64,000 nucleotides of DNA from NCBI RefSeq assembly GCF_018139145.2, contig NC_059476.1, positions 5,803,501 to 5,867,500 of the forward strand, given 5' to 3'. Shown here piece after piece: positions 39,601 through 64,000 of the stretch. Source of the DNA: Gymnogyps californianus. Its lineage: Eukaryota; Chordata; Aves; Accipitriformes; Cathartidae. The translations under genes and the position numbers were made by a program. The notes below the pieces were generated by a model, which worked only from the letters and a program-made list of their open reading frames with translations, did no database searches and was not told the DNA's origin. Within the stretch, counting starts at the first letter, position 1. Each line of letters begins with the position of its first letter.

Positions 39601-42600
39601 TACAGTATTTCACCATTAATGTATCTACTGATCTTTCTCTAAGTGAATTTTCATTGCAGCTTTTTTCTTTTGTAGCTAACCTTCATGGGTATAAATCGCA
39701 TAGAAGTAGAAGAAAATGATAGTGATTCTGAGGGCATTTCAGGTGGCTATTTACCTAGTAATGCCTGGCATAAACTGGGAGAAGAAACAGAAATGTACTT
39801 CAGAAGAGCACCTTCTTTTCACTATATGTAAGTTTATTTAAGGAAATAGTATGTACTGCAGCACAAGCTAATGGCCTTGATTGATTCTTATCTTTAATGC
39901 CCTGAGCTTGCATAGAGTTTAATCTGGCGTCACAGAGTGTCAACAAGAACTTCTATACGGTCTCTCTTCTTATGGTACAGTGAACTCCTTGTCTCCAAAA
40001 TATTTCACAGTATTTCTCTCTTCGATTTTGATTTGGCTTGGCTACAAAATAATATCACTTGTATCTGTTAGAGATAGCAAGGTATTCTTGATTTACCTGT
40101 TTCAGACCAAAACCAGTAGAAGTTATCTTCTTTCCTTTCAAAGCTGACTCTTCCCTCATCTTTCTCTCCCGGTAGAAGCTGCAGCCAGAATCTTGAATAG
40201 AGAAACCTTTTTTTTTTTTTTTTTTCTTCTTTTTTCTTTTTCCTTTCCTAGACAGTTATGGAAGGTCAGTCCGTCAGGGTCTATATCTTTTACCTGATGA
40301 TCGTATTATCATGAAGAGACCAAGAGTTCTTCTTGTACGTCTGTGTTAATGGGTTGTCTTTTAGAATCTTGCTTTCTGGCTCTGCCTTCAGAAGAAATCA
40401 CCCGATTACTGGGAAATGGCCTTATGTAGAATTAGCGTCATCTCTCTTTATGCGTAGACAATCCATTTAGTAGGAGCCTTTTTAGCTGCTGTCAAATGAT
40501 CCTTAGTCACCTGGCTTATAGACAACGCTCCAATTTAAATCTCGCATAAAGTCAGCCTACAATAGCAGGATCTAGTTCAATGAAATTATCTACAGTAGAG
40601 CTGATAGAATATTATTCAGTTGTCTATGCTTTTACACTTGTTCCACCCCCCAAGAAGTATCACTGTAATTGTAAGAAAGTTGCTGAATATAATAATTTGA
40701 TCATACATTATCTGATATTTAATGTTGGATAGCTGATTGAGATATTTCAAACATGTTTGCACTTTCAGGCTGTAAGCTCTAAACGATAAGTATATTTTCC
40801 AGTCATTTTTATGATCTTAAGACAAAACTGACTGCAAGAAAGACTTTTTTTTCTCACTAGTTGCGTTTTGACATCTTAAGTAATGATGGGCTTCTTTTGA
40901 TGGAGGATGTGTGAATATTCGTGAAATGTTAATTTTAAATAATAAAGTGTAGTTCTCAGTTTAGGAAAAGAACTACTTCTTTCTGACTCCATCTATTCTT
41001 ATCTGAGGCCTGAGTTGTTTTTTTTTTTCATGGTCAGTCCGTGACTTCTGAAATTGAGCAGTCGCAACTCACCCAAGATAGGGAAAAATATGTGCTGCAG
41101 AATTTTTGGGTACCTGCTGAACTGACTTGAATTGAGTCTCGATTCACACTCTCTCCTTTAGGCATCTAACTTGGTGGAGATTCAAGGCAATCAAAGTTAG
41201 GAGCCTAAGTCCCTTATATAGTCAATGGAGAGAGGTAAGCACTTCAAGAAAGTGCCTAAATCTAGCACGTATATTACACTCACATTGTTTAATGAGAAAC
41301 TTTGGATCTCTTCTTAGTGTACTAAATGTTCTATCGATTGACTATATTTTAAAAATTTGTGGCTTTTTTTTTTTTGAAAGAAAAAGCTTACTGCAAATCT
41401 GAACTTATAGAAACTAAACAATAGATGAGAGGTAAATATTGTATGGAGAGAGTTTTCAGGCAGAAAAGTTTGTCATAAATTCAAATGGAAATATTGGAGG
41501 ATATGAACCATATACTCTGTTTCATTTCTTAACTAGCTTTAAGAAAAGTAGATTTAAAGTTTTCAATTTAAAAAAAAAAAGTTGGAATAATTGCATCAAA
41601 TTTTATACATCTGTTGATAATTCTGGTATGAGGCTGCCCACATATATTGGGAGCAACTTTTGGGGATGGTTCTTTACAGAAATATCTGAATGTGATGAGG
41701 CTTTATTTTTAGATATCAGTCATTACTTTGCAGTTTTGTCAGGAGATCAACTGCTCAGTATATCGATTTCTTAGCATACATTGTAAAACTTATTTCCATA
41801 TATATGTTCTTTTTATTTCGGTTAGGTTGGGATCTTTCAAGTCTGATCCTCCTGTACCAAGGCAACGGATTGAGAGGCAGAAAAAGACTACAGGAGGAGA
41901 AGAAAAACGGGCAATGCCTGCTCAGGTTTGCGAAGTGTTCTCTTTATTAATGATTTGTTATGGCATAGTTATTACAAGTGACTTAAATCTTTCTGTTCAT
42001 GTTGTTCTGGGTTTTGTAGTTACAAACCGTGTAGTACGAAAGGATTCAGACTTTATTCGTTATTAGGCTTCTTGATTTGTTTTGTGTGGATTGCGGTATT
42101 TCACTGAGTGGAAGGAAATAGTATTTACAGACTGATTTCAAGTTCAGAAATAGGATTTACAGACTGAATTTTCAAGTTCAAATTAGCTTATTTGCTCTGA
42201 TGCTCATTGCTTTGAAAGGAAACAAAAAGGAAACTTCTTTACATTAGCATGTCTTCAACTTTTATTTAAAAAGCGTAACAGTGTGTGGTGTTTGCACAGA
42301 AATGTGGTTAACAGCAAACTAATTAGCTCACTTCACCACTATTTTCCCAGCTTTCTGTTTCCCTGTTCTTTCTGTCTTGCTCTGGCAGAACGGCAAAAGT
42401 CTGAGAATACTTACGGAGAGGCTTACATTTGAAACTTTGAAAAAATAAACCATGTTGTTATGGGCAACCTCTGGCTGATAATGCCGGTACATAGAGGCAA
42501 AATGTTGAGTATGTCTTTTTAAATATAGCCTACTTCATAATAATCCAAATAGTGATAGAAGTTATTCTGATACAGTTTGTACTGGGAAGAAGAGGAGCTG

Positions 42601-45600
42601 GAGGGTTTGAGAGAGTTGCTTCCAGAAGTGAGTGACTGCTCTTTGTGGTTTGCTTAGGTAAACACTGATGATCAGCATACATGTTACATCTGTGTTAGAT
42701 ACACAGTTATGTGTGAAAGTTTCTGTAGCTTGCTTTATTGCAGGGTGGTCAAAGGGTAAGTTGTTAGCTAACAGGAACAGCAAACAGGTTACTGAAGACT
42801 GTACTTGAGAAGTGAATTTGGTACTCTGTTGATTACAGTACTTGAAGGATGATTTGGAGTACCCTGCTTTACAGATAATGAACAAATCTGTAAAATCACA
42901 ATAATCATGTCCTTTGACCATGCCAAACTTCATGCCATGATGTTTCTTACACGTAAACTTAGGTGGCTTTTCTGAAAAAAAGTTAAAGATCTTAATGAAC
43001 TGCCCTTCTACGCTTATCAATAAACTTCTTCAGTAAGCTCACAGACTATGTACCACTAGAGGTAACCCGTTCCACTGAACTATTGGAAAGCAAGCATAGA
43101 CCTGTAAATAGGCTCTAAACATACAAACTGTGGCCTTTCAGTTTGATATTATAAGATGGGAATTAATTCCTAAAGCACTTTGTAAGTTGTCTCGTGTTTG
43201 CGTAAGTGTGCCTGTAACTGCATGTGTGGCGTAGAGAAAAAAAATCTATCTTTTATGTTATGTGTTCATAAAAGGCCCTTTTCATATTCGTGTTTTACAA
43301 CAGTGGTTATTTGAGGTGAAACTATGTTTCTTTTTTCCAGTTAAAAAAAATGGAGGAGTCTCATCAGGAAGCTACAGAAAAAGAAGTAGAGAGGATCTTG
43401 GGATTATTGCAAACTCATTTTAAAAATGATCGTAAGTATGATTCAATTAAGCTTTTAAAGCTTTAATTTGATGAAATGAATACTCTTAATCTTCTACAGT
43501 TAAGAGTGGTTAAACTATAGAAACAAAATTAGGTGGAGTTTGCAAGTAGAAATCTTTATGTTGAAGGATATATACTATGTATTTTTTATGAACACTGATC
43601 AGTTGTTGTTTGATTGCAATGTAAATTTAAATCCTACTCTCTCCCTCTTGTTAGGGCATGCCATTTTTTAGAAGGCAATCAAATAGTCACTGCGTATGTA
43701 TATGCATCTGGCAAAAGACAGAAGAAAATAATATTCTCTAGAAGCCGTTTCTTTCTGCAGGCAACTGGGAATTCAGCATTGTAACTAAATTGACATAAAC
43801 ATTCAGTTAGCTTTTAAAAGGAGCACTGACTTTCTTAAGTTTGTGTTTACATATATTAGCTCTGTGTATACCACCTGTTTGGTGGGGTTTTTTTAACAAA
43901 CCCATTTTTGCATCTCTAGCTGATACACCTATTTCCTTCTTTGATCTTGTGATTGATCCAAACTCTTTTGCCCGCACTGTGGAAAACATCTTTCACGTGT
44001 CCTTCATCATAAGGGTAAGGCATGACACGTTCTTGACATCTTATTTTAGATACTAGAAATATTGATTTGTTGTTTTTATGGCTTCAATATTGACAGATTA
44101 GGATTTAAATATTAGGAATCCTAATTTGTTTTCTACAAACAGTCTATGGTATTTTGGTAACTGAAAAAAAAGGAAAAGAGTTGACAGACTATTTTTTTCG
44201 TTAGATTTTTCTACTACAGTCAATTTACCAATAAAACGAGTGAAATTTTTGCTGTCAATACACTTTACAAAAAGGGATTCTAGCTCACATTATTTTAGAT
44301 TATAGAAGAGTAGTCATGGAGTATAGAACGGTTATTGAGGTTGTAGGAAAGTATGTCAGTGCAGTGTTTTATGTTCTTTTCAGATTTGCACTTCAAACTA
44401 TATTTAGTTTGTCTAATAAATAAAATTAATTTGGGAAAAGAGAAAAACTTACAAATATATTTTGACTAACTTCAGGTTTATAGTGAAGAGTGATGTGATT
44501 ATTAGGTGTTAAGTATATTTAATGAATAGTAATGATTTTTAATAAAATAATTTTTTTCTAATCCAACAGTTACCAACTGTCCTATATCAGCTGCATTCTT
44601 TATGAATAAGTGCTATATTTAAATGATTTTTCTTATTTGGTATGCCAATTAAGATTCTTTATCAATATATCTACCTGTTTATGATTATGTAATATATTAA
44701 GTAAAAATATGAAATATCAGTGCATTATCCTAATTAGCTCTAATTTCTGAAACTTTAAATCCTACTGTCTTTTAGGATGGTTTTGCAAGATTAAAGCTGG
44801 ATGATGACAAATTGCCAATAATAGGTAAAATCTAGCTTTAAAAGACTATAACTGTTTTTTGTTACAACATTGAAAAGTAGCTACATCTTATGTGTTCACA
44901 AAGTTTTAGGTATATGTTTAGCTGCAAGAGTAGAGATTTGGGGATACGCAGTGAATGTAATTGAAGGCATGCAGAGATTTATGAGAGGAACTGAAAGGAC
45001 TGAGTCTCTTTAAATATCAAAATATGGAAAATGGCCATTTGCTGATCTATACAAATTAATTCTATTAATAGAAATAAAAGATTATTACCTTTTCTTTTAA
45101 GTGATATTTACACTAATAAGTATATGAACATTGTTACGCTTTGCTGAGAAAAGATATTTTTGTGTGCAAGAAGTCTCCTTTGTCTATCTGAGTTGGGAAG
45201 TGCTGCAACTTCAAAACAGTTGAAAAGGAAATGCCATCCTATGTACGAGGTCTTTGGCTTTCATTCCCCCAGGATATCAATGGGATTAAGACTTAGGTGG
45301 GATTTCATAAAGGATTAAATACTTGGGTCCTTCTGGGACTCTGAGAAATGTTAGTTTCTAAATTTTTAGGAGGTAAGACTAAAGAAATTTCTGAAGTAGT
45401 ATATGGTACAGGCTATCGATAAGAGACTAACTTTGTGGAGCATGTATAATTGATTTGGGTTTTGTGAAGCTTTTGTGTTCCTGGAGGAATCTGACTTTAC
45501 AAGTGTAAAGACTATGAAAATACTATATTTTGAACAGAACCTTCAAAAGACAACGAGGGAAAGGAGGATGACCATAGTGCTGGAGCACGGAACCAGGTTG

Positions 45601-46295
45601 TCATCTCTCTGAACCATCAAGAATGGAAGGTATAATAGATAGCACTTGATACTTTTGATTATTTTTTTTTTCTTAAGTGTAAGAATGCATCCGAGAGCTG
45701 TGCTGTTATGTACTCTGATGAGGAGAGGTGTTCCTGTATATATTATCACTACATTTAATTTTATGGATTCCAGAACACTCACAAATCTAATGAACGCTTT
45801 TAACTGCAAGAAAACTGAGAATTGGGATAGTAATTTCATTGTTGATCCTTGAAGCCCGGTCAGTTTAAGTGCTTTTAAGTTGTGCAGTGACTTGCCTTTA
45901 CTGTTTTATATGAGGACTGCATAAATTATGGAGTCTGTTTCTTCCCTTATATATCATACTTGCTTCTAGAGGGGAAGTTCTCCATACGATTTCCTCGCTG
46001 TTTCCTGTTTGTAATAAATCTTAGACAAAAAGTAGTTTTTAGCACATACAACTCTTCTGCTTTGTCTCTCACTCAGAATGTGCAGAAGAAACTTAGTAAT
46101 TTGACATAGTGCTTTAGTATGAGAAACTTATTACTTACCTGTTGGTAACTGCAATTAAATTGAAATAGTTCAGCTCTTGTAACTTACTTACTCTTTGTCA
46201 TCTCTAACCAGGAGATTGTAGAAACATATGAAATAACAGAACCCATGATTAGCCCTCCTTGTCACAGAAATGAAGATGAAATGGAGATAGCTTAA
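36234..46295 (+). CDS. NSMCE4A: NSMCE4A, SMC5/6 complex kleisin subunit NSE4A (ten coding exons)
   Basis: NSE4 is the kleisin of the SMC5/6 complex. It bridges the SMC heads, binds NSE1-NSE3 and supports DNA repair and replication-fork stability in the nucleus. Coding exons: 36234-36522, 37801-37881, 38472-38602, 39676-39827, 41826-41925, 43341-43431, 43920-44014, 44776-44824, 45538-45629, 46212-46295. All introns are GT/AG and all phases join. The sum is 1,164 bases, giving 387 residues (human about 385). The translation contains family signatures: NRED then [10 protein letters not shown] (about 97-121), the Nse3-binding region through [16 protein letters not shown] (about 128-150), [20 protein letters not shown] (about 246-265), and the C-terminal Nse4 winged-helix region [20 protein letters not shown] (about 287-306) followed by [20 protein letters not shown]. 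The first 75 residues are Ser/Arg/Glu-rich, probably disordered and poorly conserved. The start is the first in-frame ATG downstream of the CpG-island promoter. No break or missing exon was seen. Confidence 0.96.
37801..37881 (+). CDS. NSMCE4A: NSMCE4A coding exon 2
   Basis: Acceptor TTCCCCCCAG, donor GGAG|GTAAAA. Residues 97-123, [20 protein letters not shown] and onward, matching the conserved NRED...LTE.LEEAN block of NSE4A. Confidence 0.95.
38472..38602 (+). CDS. NSMCE4A: NSMCE4A coding exon 3
   Basis: Acceptor CTCTAACAG, donor TTG|GTGAGT. It encodes [20 protein letters not shown] and the rest of the Nse3-binding helices (residues about 124-167). Confidence 0.95.
39131..39154. repeat. 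C24-class tract interrupted by one G
   Basis: C8-G-C15 in NSMCE4A intron 3, about 530 bases after exon 3. The G-rich complement is on the template strand of NSMCE4A. Confidence 0.9.
39676..39827 (+). CDS. NSMCE4A: NSMCE4A coding exon 4
   Basis: Acceptor CTTTTGTAG, donor ATAT|GTAAGT. Residues 168-217 include an acidic loop ([11 protein letters not shown]) and [20 protein letters not shown], corresponding to the human WK..G...E..F...TFHF region. Confidence 0.93.
40207..40251 (+). repeat. long polypyrimidine tract ending in a consensus acceptor, NSMCE4A intron 4
   Basis: More than 40 nearly uninterrupted pyrimidines end in TTTCCTTTCCTAG at 40,251, an ideal 3' splice-site signal. A fair donor (GGAAG|GTCAGT) follows 13 bases later. 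No known NSMCE4A exon belongs here. Confidence 0.7.
41155..41265. repeat. old amniote interspersed repeat fragment
   Basis: TTAGGCATCTAACTTGGTGG and, later, GTTAGGAGCCTAAGTCCC with GTCAATGGAG are decayed forms of the 'ttaggcacctaa...tcccattgaaatcaatggg' repeat common in reptile and bird genomes. It lies in NSMCE4A intron 4. Family name not assigned. Confidence 0.45.
41826..41925 (+). CDS. NSMCE4A: NSMCE4A coding exon 5
   Basis: Acceptor TTTCGGTTAG, donor CTCAG|GTTTGC. Residues about 218-251, [20 protein letters not shown] to RAMPAQ. The VP.PR.(D/E)R and RAMPAQ motifs match human NSE4A. Confidence 0.93.
42562..43020 (-). other. antisense open frame of 152 codons in NSMCE4A intron 5, unrecognised
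   Basis: The frame is rich in F, K, S, T and C and contains [21 protein letters not shown] see no repeated zinc-finger spacing or other domain. It has no recognised flanking exon or promoter and may be chance or a decayed insertion. Confidence 0.12.
43341..43431 (+). CDS. NSMCE4A: NSMCE4A coding exon 6
   Basis: Acceptor TTTTTTCCAG, donor GATC|GTAAGT. It encodes [30 protein letters not shown], the helix leading into the C-terminal domain, nearly identical to human. Confidence 0.95.
43920..44014 (+). CDS. NSMCE4A: NSMCE4A coding exon 7
   Basis: Acceptor CATCTCTAG, donor AAGG|GTAAGG. It begins the Nse4 C-terminal winged-helix domain (residues about 282-313) with [20 protein letters not shown], followed by [11 protein letters not shown]. 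Confidence 0.95.
44776..44824 (+). CDS. NSMCE4A: NSMCE4A coding exon 8
   Basis: Acceptor TGTCTTTTAG, donor ATAG|GTAAAA. A 49-base exon encoding [16 protein letters not shown], matching human DGFARIRLDQDRLPVI. Confidence 0.94.
45270..45350. repeat. second old amniote repeat fragment of the same kind
   Basis: ATATCAATGGGATTAAGACT followed by TAGGTGGGATTTCATAAAGG resembles the complementary half of the repeat noted near 41.2 kb. It lies in NSMCE4A intron 8. Confidence 0.4.
45538..45629 (+). CDS. NSMCE4A: NSMCE4A coding exon 9
   Basis: Acceptor TTTTGAACAG, donor GGAAG|GTATAA. It encodes [31 protein letters not shown], the loop and beta region of the C-terminal domain. Confidence 0.93.
46212..46295 (+). 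CDS. NSMCE4A: NSMCE4A coding exon 10 with stop codon
   Basis: Acceptor TCTAACCAG. It encodes [27 protein letters not shown] and ends at TAA (46,293-46,295). Eight bases after the stop the exon meets donor CAA|GTAAGT (46,304), so the 3' UTR is itself spliced. This places the stop less than 50 bases from the last junction and should not trigger nonsense-mediated decay. Confidence 0.93.
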   Translation, partial: EIVETYEITEPMISPPCHRNEDEMEIA

Positions 46296-46891
46296 TTCTT
46301 CAAGTAAGTTCTTTTAATAAATCAAACTAAATAAGGATACAGTGCATGAGTTCCTTATGCATGTGGAAGAACTGCAGGGCAACTACCTGTGACTTATAAA
46401 TGTAGAAAAACTGTAAGCAAGGTAACTGTATAATGTCTGGAACATTTCTATATTCTTGATCTCTTCATGGAGCAAAATGTAATCTAGTCTTCTACGCAGT
46501 AACTAATTGAAAAAAAACTTTATTTTTACATTTGACGGTCAGTTAAGGGATGTACTTGAGTTAATTTTTGGAACTTTATACTCGTACTTGGAATGCAGTG
46601 CTGTGAAGAATCGTAGCTTAGTTTTTGTATTTTTTTTTTTTTTTTATAACCTACTGACAGCTGATGTTGTCCTAAAGAAGGACTTAGGGAAGCAGGAGAC
46701 AGCCTGGTTCCCTCTAAAATCCTTTAAATGATAGGATTGAATTCTTTTATTGTCACAGTTGTTTGGTAAGTTCCAAATCTTAATGCATATTGTCTTACTG
46801 TCTTCTCTTATTTTCCTTCCCCCTAGGTGCCTTAAAGAAAATATTTTAAAATGTTTCCTTCAGAAAAGATTTTATATGTATATATTGTAAA

Positions 46892-46897
46892 ATTAAA
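46892..46897 (+). terminator. NSMCE4A: candidate polyadenylation signal ATTAAA
   Basis: This is the commonest variant hexamer. It lies about 65 bases into the terminal exon and is followed by T-rich sequence. Confidence 0.45.
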
Positions 46898-47341
46898 TTT
46901 ATTTTTATTGGAACATCTCGACACTATATACGCTGTCTTGTTTATACCTGTCCCAGGGTTATTACCATATACTTTCTATTTATTATGGCTTTGTTTACTT
47001 ATATAAAGTTTACTGACACTTAAAAGCTTTCATAAAAAGGAAATGCTATCCCCCTTCTTTCATCCCTTGTCTCTCCCCAGTAGTAGCCTGCAAGTGGAAT
47101 TTACATGGTTATCCATCTCTGCTGTGGTAATCTTGTTATCTAGATGATCTTGGGTGCTGCAGGAGAAATTGATACTGTCTTTCTGTTCTTACTCTTCTGG
47201 AAATCAAGGTTTGAGTTTGCAAATTTGGTCTCAATTACAGATAAAAATTCCTCCTTCCTTTTTTCCTAAGTCCATCACATGTATTTGGGTTTGTAACTTG
47301 GGTGGGACAGCTATATTAGGCCATGACATTATTTTCTTCAA

Positions 47342-47347
47342 AATAAA
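47342..47347 (+). terminator. NSMCE4A: candidate distal polyadenylation signal AATAAA
   Basis: Canonical hexamer about 515 bases into the terminal exon, the last one before the ATE1 CpG island. Confidence 0.4.
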
Positions 47348-47763
47348 TACAGTCTAGCTCCATCTCCAGAAAATGCTCTTCGGAGGACCACCGTCTCTGG
47401 AGTTTTTAGGACTTCTTCTTTATCTGTAGGCAGGGTTTCTGATGGAGCAGCTGAGGTAGTAAGTACCAAGTGATCTGCTGTCCTGCTACTAGCACCACTG
47501 TTAGAGCATGTTTCTGGGGGCTGATAAAATGTGGTCAGGCTGTGAGGGTACGCGAAAACGTAGTTTGATCATCTTTGGTCATCTACAACAAAACTGAGAA
47601 CTAAGTTTTCGTGCAAATCCAGCAAACGGGGGGGGGAGGCCTGGCCGGGGCACGGCCTGCACCTCTGAAGGCGGCAACCTCCGCCGCTTCGTCCCGGCGG
47701 GGCCGCGGCCGGGCGGGGCGCTGCCGGGCAGGGACACTGCGGCGAGCGGGGCCGCCGAGCGCC

Positions 47764-60866
<13,103 letters not shown>

Positions 60867-63800
60867 GTACAGTTCACTGCATGCACCTTTATGAAAACAT
60901 TTTTTTTTAATGCGCAGTTAAATGGTGGGAAACGGTCTCTCTTAGAGTGACTCCAAGTATTAAAATATTACAGTTTCCATTTTGGGAGGGAAAGCATTGT
61001 GGTTTTTAGCAAGCTTCTGTTGCAGGCTTCAGCCCAGGGGAAACTGAGCTGAAGAGAGAGGGTTTATGCACCATCGTAACTAAAAAACTAATGTTAGTAA
61101 TGAGTTAAGTAGAGCTGCTGTTTGTACATGATTTGTAAAGAGGCCTGGGACTGAGATTTCCACTGGAAATGGGATAATGGTATGGAAGTGCTTTTTTGAT
61201 GGCAAAAGCGTCTTCTGCTTTAAAGCTGTTCGGTACCTTTTCCACATTTCTCCTTAATTTTTTGTGGTCTTGCTTAATTTAACAGGTGAAGGTTTTGAAA
61301 ATCTTAGTTTTATTCACACTTCATTGCTAAGCATACCTCTCAACTAGAACTCACCTTTGCAGTAGAAATAGTGCAAATATTCCCGCCAGCTGACTGTCTG
61401 AGATTCAATGAGAGTACGTTTCATATGAATAAAGCCTGCTTTTAAAATGGTGTTTACAGGATGCTAATCCTTATCTAATAAGTAAAAAAAAAAAAAAAAA
61501 AAATGCTTGTGGGATTCTAAACAAGCAGCAATTCTGCATTTCTCTGGCAGGTGGCACAACATTTTCATTAGCAGAATTAATAAAATTACTTCAGATCTGT
61601 CATTTCCATCTACTGCAAATGTACGACTTCAGTATTGATCAACTGTCTAGTAAGACTTCTCTGTTCTTGAGAGCAATACTTGCAGAAGTGATACCTAGCA
61701 AGCTGTGGCTGCTTTCCAGGTAGAATAATAAAACCACATAATCATTTTTGGCTTTAGTTCAAAAGAGTGTAAGAAGAGCTTTTTTGTGAGATCTCTGTAA
61801 TGCTACTGTGAAAAGCCATAAAATTTATTTCACTTTGTTTTGTAAAATAATAAGACTCATAACAATAAGTAGTAGTCTCTGCCCTTTTTATAATTACTGA
61901 CATAAATTAGGTTAATTATAGTAATGTAAAAATTGGAAACATGCTGAGAAAGATTGAGCTATTTACTAGATATGTACCAGGCATTACCTGGTCTGATTAG
62001 GGACTTGATTTGTCTGCTACAATGAATGTATTTCAGCCCTAAGGCATATATAGCAGCCTATATAGCATATATTCCACCGTGCATTTGCTCTGAAAATCTT
62101 GTTGCTGCAGAGAGGGTGCTAAGAACTTCATATACTTACTTATTCTTTGTTTAAAATTATGGATTTTTTTTTTTTTAATACAGTCATTACATCATGAAGC
62201 ATCGAGAGCAAAATCACGATGGCTGCTTGCAGTTCAGTTCTGACTAACAGTTACCTCTCAGTTCATCTAATCTCTGTTTGGGTTAGAGTGCATGGTTTGG
62301 TGTAGACTTGGGTTTGATGGCCTTAATCACCCATGGAACTTTGGTTTTTAACTGAGGGAGTCTAGGGAAGGAAAGATGCGTTAAGGACAGTTCAGGTTTC
62401 CACCACCTTAAGGTGTAAAGTCTATCTTGGGAATTCCTGTTGAATAGGAAGGAAACAGATTTTTGTTCATACTGCTAATAGTTTAATGGATTTTTATCCT
62501 CCTCTTTTTCCTTGTTACTTGCCATAGGTGTTTCCCTGCTCTGCCTTTATCTTCTCTCTCTCTGGCATCACGTTTGTGCAGGCTTAGTATAATATTCCAG
62601 GGGAGACATAAGACCTTCTCTGAAGCTTCTAGTAAACATAAAAACTCAGTCTGATGCTGATGGGTTTTTATTTAGGTCCTTCTTTAGCACTAGTAAATTA
62701 TCTTGTGTGTTCACGTGACTATCTGGCTAAGATGATCTTTCTATTCAGTTATTAGGCAGTAAAGCTCAGTCACTTCAATCAAAAGCATTTTGTATTTGAT
62801 CCCTGCAGGACGTAAACTGAAGAATACGTTACACAAGATGTATTTTGGTGCACATTAGAAGCCTTTTTTCTTTTTTTTTTTTATACCGAATCTGTGTGGG
62901 AGGAGAATTATCCGAGTCACTTTTAAGAACAGAAGATACGAAGTAGGGTAAAACTAATCCAAGTTATTGAGAGGAAGGTTGTAAAATGCTATTTGAAAGA
63001 CCTCAAACAACTTCTTCCTCTTTTTCGGACTTTTTAATATATCATACAGACATTATGGAGCCAAGCAGCTCTTTAAGTAAAGGTGGAATGAAATTCTGTT
63101 CTATACACAGGGCTTTTTATCAGGGTGGTAACAAGTCTGCTTTGGGCTTTAAACTGGCAAACATCCAGGAAATTTTTGCATCTAAAAATTAACTTTAGCT
63201 TTTAATCTGTGAAAGCTAATACATCTGTGTGTGGTGGATGAACCATCTTTTGAGGGAGACTCCTGCGTACTTTTGTGTTTGGAAAGTTTCTAGTTTACGA
63301 AAAGTATTTAATTTTATATTTGGCTGAACACTTCATATTCAGAAACCTGCCTATATTTAAATTCAAAATCCAACAAAAATTGTTATGGGACATATTAACA
63401 ACTTCTTTTTGGAATATATTCTTAGATTGTTGGCATTACAATATACTGTCTGCCTATGTTAGCTGCTAGTCTAGTTTAATATTAACCTTATTACATTAAA
63501 AGCCAATTTTAGAAATAGATTGAGAATTTTGGTGATTATTTGAAAATAACACTAATGTGGAAAGTTATAAACCAGTTCACAGTATTAACAAAAGGTATGT
63601 GAACTATGAAGCTGATTATTGCTCAATGAGTGTGAAAGAAGGCCCTCTTTTTGCACCTGTGTAATGTATATACATCTTTTCATCAAGATTTTATGTGAGA
63701 AGGGGGAATAGATGATTTCCAGGCCAGGGAATCCATGGAATACTTGACACCAAAGATTACTTTGAACTTCTGGGCACTCTCTGGTTAGTGCCACTTTGAG

Positions 63801-64000
63801 ACCCGTGATAACTGATGTTTCAGTGCCCTTCAAGACGGTGGGTCTTTTTGAATTTTGCCTTTTCCTCCTTACTTTCTTCTCCCCTTCTTCTGCATCTCTG
63901 ATGGAGACTGCAGTAGCACTAATAATAGTGTGTGTTCATTAAAAAGAATGTAGTTTGAGATTTTGCTGGGGAGAGTCCTGCGATGCATTTTGGTGGTGCA
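60867..64000 (+). other. ATE1: ATE1 intron following the alternative exon pair, runs off the window
   Basis: No ATE1 C-terminal exon was recognised here. A poly(A) tract at about 61,484-61,502 and T tracts near 62,168 and 62,871 are the main low-complexity features. Short open frames on both strands show no recognisable domain. Confidence 0.8.
61484..61502. repeat. poly(A) tract in the last ATE1 intron
   Basis: An uninterrupted run of A of about 19 bases after TAATAAGT. No adjacent retroposon or retrocopy was recognised. Confidence 0.8.

Larger units (their letters stand above)
46827..47365 (+). other. NSMCE4A: NSMCE4A 3'-UTR exon with alternative poly(A) signals
   Basis: Acceptor TTCCTTCCCCCTAG opens a final exon at 46,827. 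An ATTAAA at 46,892-46,897 would give a short UTR, and an AATAAA at 47,342-47,347 would give a longer one ending near 47,365. Which is used cannot be told from sequence. The longer end lies about 400 bases from the first ATE1 exon. Confidence 0.6.

Noticed and set aside
60867..64000. Search for the next ATE1 exon (FTRFLCSS block)
   Set aside because: No frame encoding this conserved block between acceptor and donor was found, so the exon is assumed to lie beyond the window.

Overview
The window is vertebrate nuclear DNA, most likely avian. The genes are split into short exons with GT/AG introns. The background is AT-rich, with two sharp CpG-island promoters. A CR1 LINE 3' end of the type common in birds lies near 52.3 kb, and fragments that look like old amniote interspersed repeats are scattered through the non-coding DNA. 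The species cannot be named from sequence alone.

Three genes are recognisable by their translated exons, in the order TACC2 (minus) - NSMCE4A (plus) - ATE1 (plus). This is the neighbourhood known from human 10q26 in mirror orientation, and that synteny supports the calls. (1) 1-12,044, minus strand: the start-codon exon of the long TACC2 isoform encodes MGNENSSAENQ at 12,005-12,037. The rest of the first 12 kb is probably TACC2 intron, and the large TACC2 coding exons must lie beyond the left edge. (2) 12-35.7 kb: no confident gene. This is probably a 5' TACC2 intron or intergenic DNA. It holds a pair of RFX-type X-box palindromes near 17.8 kb, ancient repeat fragments and an unexplained open stretch at 29.9-30.3 kb. 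(3) 35.7-46.9 kb: a complete NSMCE4A gene with a CpG-island promoter, ten coding exons (387 codons) and a 3'-UTR exon. (4) 47.6-64 kb: the 5' two thirds of ATE1, with two homologous alternative first exons (1B at 47,764 and 1A at 48,159), exons 2-6, and the two homologous 129-nt alternative exons known from mammalian ATE1. The catalytic C-terminal half lies beyond the right edge.

NSMCE4A is a subunit of the SMC5/6 genome-stability complex. ATE1 is the arginyl-tRNA-protein transferase of the Arg/N-degron pathway. TACC2 is a centrosome and microtubule-associated coiled-coil protein. They are neighbours by conserved synteny, not a functional operon.

All exon boundaries were read by eye from splice sites, reading phase and resemblance to the known human proteins. 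UTR limits, transcription starts and repeat classes are less certain.
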